64,000 nucleotides of DNA from positions 45,822-109,821 of the forward strand of contig JAKIUD010000002.1 in assembly GCA_021647765.1 (NCBI GenBank), written 5' to 3'. The notes below the pieces were generated by a model, which was not told the DNA's origin, made no database searches, and was given only the letters and a program-made list of their open reading frames with translations. The DNA is from Desulfuromusa sp. (lineage in GTDB: Bacteria > Desulfobacterota > Desulfuromonadia > Desulfuromonadales > Geopsychrobacteraceae). Position 1 is the first letter of the stretch, and each line of letters begins with the position of its first letter. The translations under genes and the position numbers were made by a program. Below, in pieces: positions 17,551 through 26,494 of the stretch.

Positions 17551-17928
17551 ATGTTTGGAATTGGAATGACAGAAATGATTCTCATTGCCGCTTTGGCACT
17601 GATCATCCTGGGGCCGAAAAAGCTTCCCGATCTCGCTCGATCTTTGGGTAAGGGTTTTGCTGAATTCAAACGTGCGACCAATGAACTGAAGAGTACGATT
17701 GATCTGGAAATTAAGGCGGAAGATGAGCGCCATAAAGAAGTTATTGCACGGGGTGAAAAGAAAATACCAGAAAATGCTGACGAAGCACTCTCCCGTCTTG
17801 AGGTTGAGAAGGAGACCCCTTTGACAGAAGAGTCCCCCGCCGGGAAAACCGAGGCAGTCACAAAAAACACGTCTGAAAAGGTGACCGAAATGTCGGATAA
17901 AAGTACGGAGCCAAAGCATAATGGCTGA
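17551..17928 (+). CDS. tatB: Sec-independent translocase subunit TatA/TatB
   Basis: 125 residues. One N-terminal transmembrane helix (MTEMILIAALALIILGPKKLP) is followed by an amphipathic helix DLARSLGKGFAEFKRATNELK and a long charged tail, the TatA/TatB layout. The N-terminal Glu in the membrane helix (MTE) and the long acidic tail favour a TatB-like role, but a single TatA-type protein may do both jobs. The upstream TTG at 17548 adds one residue; the ATG is used, with GAGAGGAAAG in front. It overlaps tatC by 8 bases. Confidence 0.9.
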   Translation: MFGIGMTEMILIAALALIILGPKKLPDLARSLGKGFAEFKRATNELKSTIDLEIKAEDERHKEVIARGEKKIPENADEALSRLEVEKETPLTEESPAGKTEAVTKNTSEKVTEMSDKSTEPKHNG

Positions 17929-18694
17929 TGGCATGGCAATATCTGAACATTTAGGAGAACTACGCAAACGGTTAATGATTTCTGCAGCTTCCTGGTTGGT
18001 TGCTTTTCTCGGTTGCTACAGCTTTGGTGAAAAGCTTTTTGAGTTTATTGCCGCACCAGTGCGTCAGGCATTGCCTGAAGGCAGTTCTCTGGTTTTTATT
18101 AATGCGACCGAACCCTTTTTTACCATCTTGAAAGTTTCAGCACTGGCTGGACTGGTAGTTGCCTTTCCAATTATCGTCTGGCAGGTCTGGACCTTTATCG
18201 CCCCGGCTCTCTATGGTCATGAAAAACGGCTGGCTATCCCTTTTGTTTTTTTTAGCTCCCTCTGTTTCGGCACCGGAACCTTTTTTGGTTTTACCTTTGT
18301 TTTTCCAATGATTTTTTCTTTTCTGATTAGTTATGGAACCAATGTCGGGGGAATAAATGCGATGTTGTCGATGGGAGCTTATTTGACTATGGCTTCCCGT
18401 TTACTGATCGCTTTTGGTTTGGTTTTTGAGTTGCCTATTGTCATTTTTTTCCTGGCTCGGCTGGGGATTGTCGACTATAAATGGCTGTCAAAAAATCGTA
18501 AATTTGCCCTGTTGTTAGCTTTTGTCCTGGGGGCAGTGTTGACCCCACCGGATATTTTCTCTCAGGCATCCATCGCCCTGCCGTTTATTATTTTGTACGA
18601 AGTCGGGATTATTGTGGCACGCTTGTTCGGCAAGAAAAAAATTGAAGTTGATGACGAAAATGATGATGAAGAAGGGGAAGAGGATTCAAACTGA
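17921..18694 (+). CDS. tatC: Sec-independent translocase subunit TatC
   Basis: The twin-arginine signal receptor of the Tat translocase. It has 257 residues with six predicted membrane spans. The cytoplasmic N-terminus has HLGELRKRLMIS, a family signature with the signal-peptide-binding residues. The C-terminus is a strongly acidic Asp/Glu run. It is translationally coupled to the upstream tatA/B gene. Confidence 0.96.
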   Translation: MADGMAISEHLGELRKRLMISAASWLVAFLGCYSFGEKLFEFIAAPVRQALPEGSSLVFINATEPFFTILKVSALAGLVVAFPIIVWQVWTFIAPALYGHEKRLAIPFVFFSSLCFGTGTFFGFTFVFPMIFSFLISYGTNVGGINAMLSMGAYLTMASRLLIAFGLVFELPIVIFFLARLGIVDYKWLSKNRKFALLLAFVLGAVLTPPDIFSQASIALPFIILYEVGIIVARLFGKKKIEVDDENDDEEGEEDSN

Positions 18695-18699
18695 TCCAG

Positions 18700-18762
18700 G
18701 AGCCTATCCGACAGGCTGCAACCCTCCTTTTGGCTTCGCCCCTTTTATTCTTGGACAGGCTC
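18700..18762. repeat. Inverted repeat element (family C)
   Basis: Arms GAGCCTATCC (18700) and GGACAGGCTC (18753) flank a region with TTGGCTTCGCCCC. A related but diverged stretch lies at about 47092-47132 in the opposite orientation. The 325-base gap between tatC and the kinase gene holds this element, repeat A copy 2 and a terminator, and no gene. Confidence 0.55.
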
Positions 18763-18784
18763 GAATAGTGCAAGTTTAAAGAAA

Positions 18785-18892
18785 TTCCCAGCAAAAACGG
18801 GACTGCCCCCGCATGGGGGCTGTCCCAGGCTTTTGCGGTGCGAACCACCGTGGTTCTTCGTGGGTCGTAAACTTCGGGACAGCCCCCCCCAG
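18785..18892. repeat. Dispersed repeat family A, copy 2 (short)
   Basis: Nearly identical to the first 100 bases of the copy at 5906, beginning CCCAGCAAAAACGGGACT. It stops after GGGACAGCCCCCC, without the tail found in the other two copies. Confidence 0.85.
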
Positions 18893-18905
18893 GACTCTTT
18901 TTTTG

Positions 18906-18933
18906 AAACCCGGTCTATTTGACCGGGTTTTTT
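18906..18933 (+). terminator. Rho-independent terminator of the tat operon
   Basis: Stem AAACCCGGTC/GACCGGGTTT with a short loop and trailing T run. It separates the tat genes and repeats from the kinase gene downstream. Confidence 0.88.
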
Positions 18934-19019
18934 ATGAGAAGTTTGACCACTGCTTGACAAGCTGCTCAGGGCAACGCAAAATTAGAAGCAGTCTGAATCC
19001 TTTAGCTAAGAAAGAACCG

Positions 19020-20498
19020 ATGCGCCTGACAATTAAAATAACTTTTGCTGTTCTCCTTGGAGTTGCCCTGGTTTTTTCTGCTTATAGTTACTTCTCTATT
19101 CAGCGGGAACGGGAACAGTTGAAAAAAAACCTCAGCCGCGAGTCCCGCCATATTGGTGAAAGTCTTCGCTTTCTGGTAGCAGAACTCTGGCAACAGCGCG
19201 GTGAGGATGTCGCTATTGCATTTTTAAAGAAAGCTAATCAAGATTATAGGCAGACGTTGGTACGCTGGGTCTGGATTGAAGGAGATGTTCCCCCGCAGTA
19301 CCAACCGAGAGTTCCTGTTGAACAGCTGGATGATCTGTTTAATGAGGAGACGGTCGCATTGCTTGCCGGGTCAGCCGACGGTAAGGATTTTCTTCTTACC
19401 TATCTCCCCCTGATAACCGCAGATGGCCGAGTTGGAGCGATTGAACTTTCTGAGTCGATGGACGAAATGCATGATTATGTCCAGGAAAGTTTGCGCCGTT
19501 CTGCAATAGTGGTTGGAATATCTATTGCGTCTGGTTTGCTGTTTATGGGAGTTCTTGGAAGTATCTGGATCGGTCGTCCCATGCGTAAATTGCGGGCTCA
19601 AGCAGAACGGATTGGAACCGGAGATTTGACCACCAGTGTCAATCTGTCTGGCAGCGGTGAACTCGCTGAACTATCAAGTACCATCGAACGGATGCGTGGG
19701 CAGCTGGCTGAAGCTCGAGAAGCTGAACAAATTGCAAACGATGAAAAATATGAAGCACTGGAAAAATTACGCCATACCGAACGTTTAGCAACCTTGGGGC
19801 AGCTATCTGCAGGGATTGCCCATGAGTTGGGGACACCATTAAATGTTATTGCCGGACGAGCCAAATTGATTTGTAGTGACGGAATGAAGCTTGAAGATGC
19901 TTCCCGCTCAGCAGGAATTATCAGTGAACAGGCCGAACGGATGACAAAAATTATCCGTCAGTTACTTAGTTTTGCCCGGCGTGGAGAAGCCAAGAAGAAG
20001 TCCGTTGACCTGAATGTCGTGCTGCAAGCTATCCAGCCCTTATTGAGTCCAACAGCACAGGAACAGGGTGTTGAACTGGTGATGGATGAAGCCAGGGAGC
20101 CGCTGCCCGTTTATGTTGACCCCGGACAGCTACAGCAGGTGTTACTCAACTTGACCCTGAATGGTATTCAGGCTATGCCCGATGGTGGAAATATCACCTT
20201 GACCAGCTCCAATGCTCCCGCTGCTATCCCACCGGAAAATATTGAACAGAAAGATGTCAATTGGATTAAACTGGAGGTGTGCGATCAGGGTATCGGTATT
20301 GACCCTGAGCGATTACGACAGATATTTGATCCATTCTTTACCACTAAGGAGATCGGCCAGGGAACCGGCCTCGGATTGTCGATTGCTCATGGAATTATTG
20401 AAGAACATGGTGGTTGGATTGATGTCAGCAGTACTCCTGGAGAGGGGAGCTGTTTCAGTATCTATCTACCTCGGATTCAAAGTGGGGATCTGGCATGA
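19020..20498 (+). CDS. Membrane sensor histidine kinase (NtrB class)
   Basis: 492 residues. An N-terminal membrane helix (about 7-25), a periplasmic sensor (about 26-160), a second helix (about 163-185) and HAMP lead into a HisKA domain with His268 in GIAHELGTPLNV. The HATPase_c domain has the N box LTLNGIQAMPDGG and G boxes DQGIGIDPERL and GQGTGLGLSIAHG. It overlaps the NtrC-type regulator gene by 4 bases, so they form a cognate pair. The frame extends upstream into repeat A; the ATG at 19020 is the first start giving a proper membrane anchor. Confidence 0.94.
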   Translation: MRLTIKITFAVLLGVALVFSAYSYFSIQREREQLKKNLSRESRHIGESLRFLVAELWQQRGEDVAIAFLKKANQDYRQTLVRWVWIEGDVPPQYQPRVPVEQLDDLFNEETVALLAGSADGKDFLLTYLPLITADGRVGAIELSESMDEMHDYVQESLRRSAIVVGISIASGLLFMGVLGSIWIGRPMRKLRAQAERIGTGDLTTSVNLSGSGELAELSSTIERMRGQLAEAREAEQIANDEKYEALEKLRHTERLATLGQLSAGIAHELGTPLNVIAGRAKLICSDGMKLEDASRSAGIISEQAERMTKIIRQLLSFARRGEAKKKSVDLNVVLQAIQPLLSPTAQEQGVELVMDEAREPLPVYVDPGQLQQVLLNLTLNGIQAMPDGGNITLTSSNAPAAIPPENIEQKDVNWIKLEVCDQGIGIDPERLRQIFDPFFTTKEIGQGTGLGLSIAHGIIEEHGGWIDVSSTPGEGSCFSIYLPRIQSGDLA

Positions 20499-21859
20499 CG
20501 AAAAATAATTTGCCGGGTCGAATTCTGGTGATTGATGATGATCAGGCTCTATGTGATTTACTTGAAGAGGATCTCAGCCGCCGCGGACATCATGTCTGGA
20601 CAGCTCTTAAAGTTGCCGATGCACGTGAACTTCTTCATCGGCAGGAAATCGATATTGTTCTGACTGATTTAAATATGCCGGGCACCAGTGGTATTGAGTT
20701 CTGCGGGGAACTGCATAGCAATCGTCCTGATCTGCCCGTGGTTATCATGACAGCATTTGGCAGTCTGGAAACCGCAATCGCCGCTCTCAGAGCCGGAGCA
20801 TACGACTTCGTTACCAAGCCAGTTGACCTTGATCTCCTCAATATTTCTTTAAAGCGGGCATTACAACATCGCCATTTACAGGAAAAGGTGCGGCTCCTCA
20901 AAGAACAAGTGCGGCGCCAACAACCTGATGATGAACTGTTGGGTGAGAGCCCGGGGCTGCTAAACGTCAAGCAGCAGATTACCCGGATTGCAGATTTCGA
21001 TACATCGGTGTTGATCAGTGGGGAGAGTGGCACTGGAAAAGAATTGGTTGCCCGATCCTTGCACCGGCAAAGTAAGCGGCATGAAGGACCTTTTGTTGCA
21101 ATTAACTGTGCGGCATTACCCGAAAACTTACTCGAAAGTGAGCTGTTTGGTCATGTTCGTGGTGCTTTTACCGATGCTCGAGAAGCACGTAAAGGGTTGT
21201 TTGTCGAGGCTTCCGGTGGAACTCTATTGCTGGATGAAATTGCCGAACTCCCTCTGGCACTACAACCAAAGCTGCTGCGAGTTCTGGAAGATCATAAAGT
21301 TCGTCCGATAGGCGGGAGTAGTGAAATTGATTGTGATGTTCGGGTGCTGGCTGCCAGCCACCGTAATTTAGAAGAAAGAGTTGCGACAGGGCGCTTTCGC
21401 AGTGACCTTTTCTACCGGCTTAACGTGATCCAATTGGAATTGCCCCCCTTGCGCGATCGCGGCAATGACATTCTGCTATTGGCTTTCAAATTTATTCAGC
21501 AGCTCAGTCAGCGCTTCAACAAGTCGGTGGTTGGATTGGCTCAACCCGCAGCAGCTTGCTTGCTTGCTTACCCCTGGCCGGGAAATGTCCGTGAGCTGCG
21601 AAATGTGATTGAGCGTGCACTGGCATTAACCCTCCACGACCAGCTGACTATCGAGGATTTTCCAGAGCAGATTGGCCATCCCAAAGGAAGAGCTCCTCTG
21701 CCAACCAGTTTAGTAGATAAAGGCAATATTGTCACACTGGACGAGATGGAACGTCGCTATATTCATCAAGTTCTCGAACAGCTCGATGATAATCGAACCC
21801 TTGCCTCTCGCCTGTTGGGAATTGATCGTAAAACTCTCTATCGTAAACTGAAAGAATGA
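20495..21859 (+). CDS. Sigma-54-dependent NtrC-family response regulator
   Basis: 454 residues: receiver domain with phospho-acceptor Asp58 (VLTDLNMPG), a central AAA+ domain with Walker A GESGTGKE (about 176-183), the sigma-54 contact loop GAFTDA and Walker B LLLDEIAEL, and a C-terminal Fis-type helix-turn-helix (LASRLLGIDRKTLYRKLKE). It activates sigma-54 promoters when phosphorylated by the kinase encoded just upstream. A textbook sigma-54 promoter lies 155 bases downstream, before the receiver/DegP genes, which makes those genes the obvious target. Confidence 0.95.
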   Translation: MTKNNLPGRILVIDDDQALCDLLEEDLSRRGHHVWTALKVADARELLHRQEIDIVLTDLNMPGTSGIEFCGELHSNRPDLPVVIMTAFGSLETAIAALRAGAYDFVTKPVDLDLLNISLKRALQHRHLQEKVRLLKEQVRRQQPDDELLGESPGLLNVKQQITRIADFDTSVLISGESGTGKELVARSLHRQSKRHEGPFVAINCAALPENLLESELFGHVRGAFTDAREARKGLFVEASGGTLLLDEIAELPLALQPKLLRVLEDHKVRPIGGSSEIDCDVRVLAASHRNLEERVATGRFRSDLFYRLNVIQLELPPLRDRGNDILLLAFKFIQQLSQRFNKSVVGLAQPAAACLLAYPWPGNVRELRNVIERALALTLHDQLTIEDFPEQIGHPKGRAPLPTSLVDKGNIVTLDEMERRYIHQVLEQLDDNRTLASRLLGIDRKTLYRKLKE

Positions 21860-21935
21860 CAGAAAAGTGAAGAGACCGCTCTCCTACATTATAGGCTTTT
21901 TCACGATCATGATCCCCTCCTCGCGAATGTTCGAT

Positions 21936-21971
21936 GTGGGGTAATTTGCCTCACCGGGACATTTTTCCCCG
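21936..21971. promoter_or_regulatory. Candidate activator-binding dyads upstream of sigma-54 promoter
   Basis: Two short imperfect dyads lie side by side: GTGGGGTAATTTGCCTCAC (21936-21954) and CGGGACATTTTTCCCCG (21955-21971). They are 45-80 bases before the -24 element, where enhancer sites of NtrC-type regulators often lie. The assignment is positional; the motif of this regulator is not known. Confidence 0.4.
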
Positions 21972-22013
21972 CCAGCTGCTTCGCTAACCTATTGATTTAC
22001 ATACTTACATACT

Positions 22014-22029
22014 TGGCATATAGATTGCT
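22014..22029 (+). promoter_or_regulatory. Sigma-54 promoter for receiver-degP operon
   Basis: TGGCATATAGATTGCT matches the full -24/-12 consensus TGGCAYRNNNNTTGCW with no mismatch. Transcription would start near 22040, 30 bases before the receiver gene. Together with the NtrC-type activator immediately upstream this is strong evidence for local control. Confidence 0.85.
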
Positions 22030-22069
22030 GTAGAAACTAACGTAACCAAATTTATCTGGAGATTTTTAG

Positions 22070-22492
22070 ATGGAAGCTGTCTGTCTCGATATTCATCCTC
22101 ATATCCTTCTTGCCGAAGATGACTTGGAGCTGCGCGAACTGCTGGTCTTTGTTTTGTCGCATGCCGGATGTCAGGTCACAAGTTGCGATAATGGGCTGCA
22201 GCTACTGGAACAACTGGAACAGGCCGAAAAGTATGACTTGGTCATCAGTGATGTGCGCATGCCAGCACTCACTGGTCTTGAAGTTTTGGAATGCCTGATT
22301 GATAATCCACGCCGCCCCCCGTTTATTTGCATGACCGCTTTTGGCGATGAAAAAACCCACGCCAAGGCACTCGGGCTGGGAGCCACTGCGACAATTGATA
22401 AGCCTTTTGATATGGATGAAATGATCGACCTGGTTCGCTCCACCTGTCTCCAGGCGGGACGGAAAAATTTCTTTTTAAGGAGTCAATCATGA
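22070..22492 (+). CDS. Stand-alone receiver-domain response regulator
   Basis: 140 residues holding a single CheY-like receiver: acidic pair in LLAEDDLELREL, phospho-acceptor Asp61 in VISDVRMPAL, Thr in CMTAFG and Lys in TIDKPFD. No output domain follows, so it must act through protein contact. It overlaps the degP start by 4 bases and is read from the sigma-54 promoter at 22014. It may serve as a phosphate sink or a feedback element for the kinase upstream. Confidence 0.92.
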   Translation: MEAVCLDIHPHILLAEDDLELRELLVFVLSHAGCQVTSCDNGLQLLEQLEQAEKYDLVISDVRMPALTGLEVLECLIDNPRRPPFICMTAFGDEKTHAKALGLGATATIDKPFDMDEMIDLVRSTCLQAGRKNFFLRSQS

Positions 22493-23949
22493 ACATGATC
22501 AAGCGTTTGTTTGTATTTTTGGTTGTTGCACTATTGGCAACCGGAGTCAGTGGAGCATTGTTGCCCAATGTTGCCAGTGCCCAGGGTGAAGGGCTAAAAA
22601 GTTTGCGTGAAACCGGAAAGGCTTTTCGTAGTGTCGCCAAACAGGTTTCACCATCGGTGGTTTTTATTCAGGTTGAAAAAGAAATAGAACAACAGAGTAT
22701 GGGGCAAAATCCTTTTGGCAATAGCCCCTTTGGGGATGAATTTTTCCGCCGTTTTTTTGGTCAGCCACCTCAGCAGCTCAACCCACACCGGGCACCCAAG
22801 CGCCGCTCCATGGGGCAGGGCTCTGGGTTTATAATTTCGTCTGATGGTTACATTATGACCAACAACCATGTTGTTGCCGATGCCGACAAAGTTACGGTTC
22901 AGTTGCTTGATGGCCGTGAGTATGAGGCAAAAATTATCGGAACAGATCCACCGACCGATGTTGCGCTGATAAAAATTGATGCAGATGAGAAGTTGCCCGC
23001 ATTGAAGCTGGGGGATTCAGATCTCCTCGAAGTTGGTGACTGGGTTCTGGCCTTTGGTAATCCTTTTGGTTTATCCCATACCCTGACCGCCGGTATCGTC
23101 AGTGCTAAGGGACGCAGTGGTATTGGCCTCAATGACTTTGAAAATTTTATCCAGACCGATGCAGCGATTAACCCTGGAAATTCCGGCGGGCCACTGGTTA
23201 ATCTGGATGGTGAAGTTATTGGGATGAATTCTGCAATTTTTACTCGCAGTGGCGGCTACATGGGAATCGGATTTGCCATTCCAATCAACATGGCTAAAAA
23301 TATCCGTCAACAACTGGTCAAGCATGGCGGTGTGACACGAGGACGGCTGGGTGTTTATATTCAGGATCTGAATAAGAATCTGGCAGAATCGTTCGACATC
23401 GACCAACGTGAGGGAATTCTGATCGCCCAGGTGATGGAAGATTCCCCCGCCGAGAAAGCTGGGCTTGAACAGGGAGATGTTATCCTCAAACTGAATGGCC
23501 AAAAGGTTGTTAAAGTTGCCGACTTCCGTAATCAAATTGCCATGACCCGACCAGGAAGCACGGTTAAATTATTGGTGTTGCGTGATGGCAAAAGGAAAAC
23601 TATCAAGGCGACAATCGGGACGATGGAAACAGATGAAAAGGGTCATCCGGTCAGTAGCAATAAACTCCCGGAACTGGGTATGAGTTTGCAAAAATTAACC
23701 CCTGATCTTGCTGAACAATTCGGTTACGAAGATGCACACGGGGTTCTGGTTACTGACGTTGAGTCTGGATCAATTGCAGCACGTGCCGGGATTAGACAAG
23801 GTAATTTGATTGAAGAGGTAAACCGCACAGAAGTGAATAGCCCTGATCAAATTAAAAAATTGCTCGCAGAGAGTCAAAGGAAAATCGTTCTGCTGCTGGT
23901 ACGGCAAGGTGATGCAAGCCGCTACCTGGCACTGAGACTGGAGAAATAG
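22489..23949 (+). CDS. degP: DegP/HtrA-type periplasmic serine protease (Do)
   Basis: 486 residues. A signal peptide (cleavage near the ASA region, about residue 29) leads to a trypsin-like domain with the catalytic triad His127 (NNHVVADA), Asp157 (TDVALIKI) and Ser232 (NPGNSGGPL), then two PDZ domains (about 270-360 and 390-480). It degrades or refolds damaged envelope proteins. Its coupling to a receiver gene and a sigma-54 promoter with an adjacent NtrC-type activator suggests an envelope-stress response. A hairpin (23956-23993) and a terminator follow. Confidence 0.95.
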   Translation: MNMIKRLFVFLVVALLATGVSGALLPNVASAQGEGLKSLRETGKAFRSVAKQVSPSVVFIQVEKEIEQQSMGQNPFGNSPFGDEFFRRFFGQPPQQLNPHRAPKRRSMGQGSGFIISSDGYIMTNNHVVADADKVTVQLLDGREYEAKIIGTDPPTDVALIKIDADEKLPALKLGDSDLLEVGDWVLAFGNPFGLSHTLTAGIVSAKGRSGIGLNDFENFIQTDAAINPGNSGGPLVNLDGEVIGMNSAIFTRSGGYMGIGFAIPINMAKNIRQQLVKHGGVTRGRLGVYIQDLNKNLAESFDIDQREGILIAQVMEDSPAEKAGLEQGDVILKLNGQKVVKVADFRNQIAMTRPGSTVKLLVLRDGKRKTIKATIGTMETDEKGHPVSSNKLPELGMSLQKLTPDLAEQFGYEDAHGVLVTDVESGSIAARAGIRQGNLIEEVNRTEVNSPDQIKKLLAESQRKIVLLLVRQGDASRYLALRLEK

Positions 23950-24030
23950 TCAACCGAGGTCGTTTGGCGTTCTGCTCAACGGCAGACGACCTCTCTAAAA
24001 TTATTGAACGTTACCTCCTACGTTCATCTT

Positions 24031-24060
24031 GGGGAACCAGCAGGGTTCCCCATTTTTTTT
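24031..24060 (+). terminator. Rho-independent terminator after degP
   Basis: Stem GGGGAACC/GGTTCCCC with a short loop followed by eight T. Another hairpin without a T run (arms GAGGTCGT/ACGACCTC, 23956-23993) precedes it. The rest of the 314-base gap to 24263 shows nothing else I can support. Confidence 0.92.
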
Positions 24061-24263
24061 GTCTAAAATTTTTGCTTAGCCATCTTCTAAATACTTGTGA
24101 GGGCATGAAAGTTTTCTAGCAGAGATTATTTTACTGCAAACTGCCGGCATTTGTTTTATATCTGAACCTAATAGATCTTGAATATCGGTGTTCCGCTCAA
24201 TCCTTCTCCCTGTGAGGAGGAAACTCATATTGTTTCAGGATCGGTCTAATCAGGAGAGTAAAA

Positions 24264-24617
24264 ATGAAAACAAAATTATTGGTGGGATTGATATTTCTGA
24301 TCCCGGTTCTTATTTATGTGGTGCAAAATGGAACTTTGGTGCCAATCCATTTCCTTAAATGGGAATATGCGGTCTCGCAAGCGTTGCTGGTTCTCTCCGC
24401 ACTTCTCATTGGAGTGATTTTAGGTCTTCTGCTTAGTTATGCTCGGCGTAATAAAGAAAAAAATCTACAGAAAAAAGCTGAAAAAACAGCGAAAAAGTTG
24501 AAAAAAACTGAGGAAAAGCTGAAAAAACAGCAAGCGAAGCAACAAAAGACCGGGGAACAAAACTCAGTTGATCAGCCACGCGGAGAAAGCGGGGAAGATC
24601 CAGACTCACTGGTTTAG
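24264..24617 (+). CDS. LapA-domain (DUF1049) membrane protein
   Basis: 117 residues. Two transmembrane helices (about 4-22 and 41-61) enclose VQNGTLVPIHFLKWEYAVS, the typical DUF1049/LapA_dom arrangement. A Lys/Glu-rich coiled coil (about 67-100) and an acidic tail follow. In E. coli LapA works with LapB in regulating LPS synthesis; no lapB is beside it here. AGGAG precedes the ATG. Confidence 0.87.
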   Translation: MKTKLLVGLIFLIPVLIYVVQNGTLVPIHFLKWEYAVSQALLVLSALLIGVILGLLLSYARRNKEKNLQKKAEKTAKKLKKTEEKLKKQQAKQQKTGEQNSVDQPRGESGEDPDSLV

Positions 24618-24811
24618 TTGTTGTGGCGCAAACTTGACCCAACAAACGTTGTCAGACTTAATCATACTCAGAAACCTTGATTGCCACGGTCAAAAGTTCT
24701 TTAGATATATGTGCACTGTGAATCATATTGACAGGACTTTTGTGATCGCAGTGCCGAGCCCATAATTTACAATATTCCTCTATTCCCGAGTGCTGCTAGT
24801 TTAAGAATAGA

Positions 24812-24974
24812 TGGCAGCAAAACCGAGACTGTCCCCGGCTTTTGCGGTGCGGGTCGCCACAGTTTTATGGCTCGTAAACTTTTGGGACAGCCCCCGATGG
24901 TGCTGGGGACAGTTTCGAGATTACTACAAAATTGCTTAAGCTTGCGCCATTCCCCCTGCTCGCAGAATCAAATA
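24812..24974. repeat. Dispersed repeat family A, copy 3
   Basis: Shares the block TTTTGCGGTGCG, the GGGACAGCCCCCGATGG element and the tail AATTGCTTAAGCTTGCGCC with the copy at 5906; the beginning is more diverged. It lies in the 429-base gap between the LapA-like and DsrE genes, which holds no other feature I can support. Confidence 0.8.
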
Positions 24975-25046
24975 AATAGAAGTCACCGCCCACGATTACT
25001 ATATCGTGAGCGACTTGAAATTCATGATGTCAACATATGCAACCAT

Positions 25047-25403
25047 TTAGAATGTAAGAATTTTATCACACTCAATGACCCACTCAGCTAGTTCCGACAT
25101 TGTGGCCTTTTCAGCTCCGGAAAAATAAGGTTCATTTTTGTAAACCCCACAGCGCGCCATGCAGGTTCCGCAAACCTTGACCGGGACATCCTTGGTAATA
25201 AGATCTTTCAGCATCTGAGCCAAGTCCTGGTCATACCCCTCCGGTGGTTTGCAAACATCACGAGCCATATCAACTGAATCATTCATCAGGAAAATTCTAA
25301 TGTCTTCATCTTTATTGTGCAGATTGCCAGCCAGGCGTAACCCGTTCCAGGTAACATCAGTACTATCGTAGGGTTGACGATTAAAAACAATCAGTGTTTT
25401 CAT
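25047..25403 (-). CDS. DsrE/DsrF-like sulfur-relay protein
   Basis: 118 residues of the DsrE family: the opening MKTLIVFNRQPYDSTDVTWNGLRLA and the cysteine motif CGTCMARCGV (about residues 78-87) where persulfide-carrying Cys is expected. Members carry sulfur or act in redox processes in the cytoplasm. It is a single gene with a clear AGGAGG before its ATG. The partner enzyme is not apparent nearby. Confidence 0.85.
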   Translation of the reverse strand: MKTLIVFNRQPYDSTDVTWNGLRLAGNLHNKDEDIRIFLMNDSVDMARDVCKPPEGYDQDLAQMLKDLITKDVPVKVCGTCMARCGVYKNEPYFSGAEKATMSELAEWVIECDKILTF

Positions 25404-25553
25404 GTATCCTCCTCAAATAATAAAATTAATGGGATGGGCAAGTGGAATAGGTTTTGAACGAAAACATTGAGTGGCTTCACGAACAGAGATTACAGAGTCT
25501 CTCAGATCAAGTCTGCTTCACTATGGTTTTAACTATTGGATTTTTTAATCTCA

Positions 25554-26366
25554 TCATCCCAATGCAACATCCAGCATCATCATTACAGTAAAACCAACCA
25601 TGGTTCCAAATGTGGCGATATCAGTGTTCCCCCCCCGTTGCGATTCAGGAACCACCTCTTCTACAACAACAAAAATCATCGCTCCAGCAGCAAATGCCAA
25701 AGCGAAAGGCAAAATTGGTTGAGCGATAAGAACCAGAGCTGCTCCAGCTACACCGGCAACAACCTCAACCAGCCCGGAGAATTGACCGAGCATGAAGCTG
25801 CGATGACGCGACAGGCCATCACGACGCAGAGGAACAGAAACAGCCAGCCCCTCTGGAAAATTCTGAATTCCGATGCCCATAGCTAATGCTACGGCTCCAG
25901 CCATAGATGCCTCTGGAAAGCCTGCAGCGACTGCGCCAAAGGCGACACCAACAGCCAATCCTTCAGGAATGTTATGCATCGTAATAGCGAGAACCATCAG
26001 GGTGCTACGTGGCCATTTTGTTTTAATCCCCTCGGATTCTGAGATTGGAAAGTTCAGGTGCAAATGGGGGAGAAACTTATCGATCAGACGCAAGAAACCA
26101 CCGCCACAGAGAAATCCAAAAGCGACCACCAGCCAGGATGGAAGTGCTTTCCCTTCCGCCATTTCCAGTGCGGGAGCCAACAAAGACCAGAAACTTGCTG
26201 CAATCATAACTCCGGCAGCAAAACCGAGCATAAGATCAAGAGTTTTACGACTTGGTTCCTGTTGTAAATAAACTGCCCCAGCACCAAGTGCCGTCATTGC
26301 CCAAGTAAAGAGAGTTGCAAAAAAAGCTTGCCAGACAGGATGAAGAGAGAGAAAAGCATCAATCAT
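25554..26366 (-). CDS. ZIP family divalent metal transporter
   Basis: 270 residues with about eight membrane spans. The metal-site helices carry MHNIPEGLAVGVAFG and QNFPEGLAVSVPLRR, the paired His/Glu motifs of ZIP transporters of the ZupT/GufA branch. It likely imports Zn2+ or a similar ion across the inner membrane. It stands alone; no metal-sensor gene is beside it. Confidence 0.92.
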   Translation of the reverse strand: MIDAFLSLHPVWQAFFATLFTWAMTALGAGAVYLQQEPSRKTLDLMLGFAAGVMIAASFWSLLAPALEMAEGKALPSWLVVAFGFLCGGGFLRLIDKFLPHLHLNFPISESEGIKTKWPRSTLMVLAITMHNIPEGLAVGVAFGAVAAGFPEASMAGAVALAMGIGIQNFPEGLAVSVPLRRDGLSRHRSFMLGQFSGLVEVVAGVAGAALVLIAQPILPFALAFAAGAMIFVVVEEVVPESQRGGNTDIATFGTMVGFTVMMMLDVALG

Positions 26367-26494
26367 TTATAAAATCCTCTATAGTTTTTGTATGAAATAT
26401 TTGTGTAAGAAAGTAGCATAGCATAAATTAAAAGAAGTATTTAAAGCGCTTGTTTGCAGATAACTGAACTCGTTGAAATCGTTGGAGGTAAATT

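Noticed and set aside
18813..19019. 69-codon upstream extension of the sensor kinase
   Set aside because: It runs through repeat A and the terminator at 18906; the ATG at 19020 gives a normal membrane anchor.
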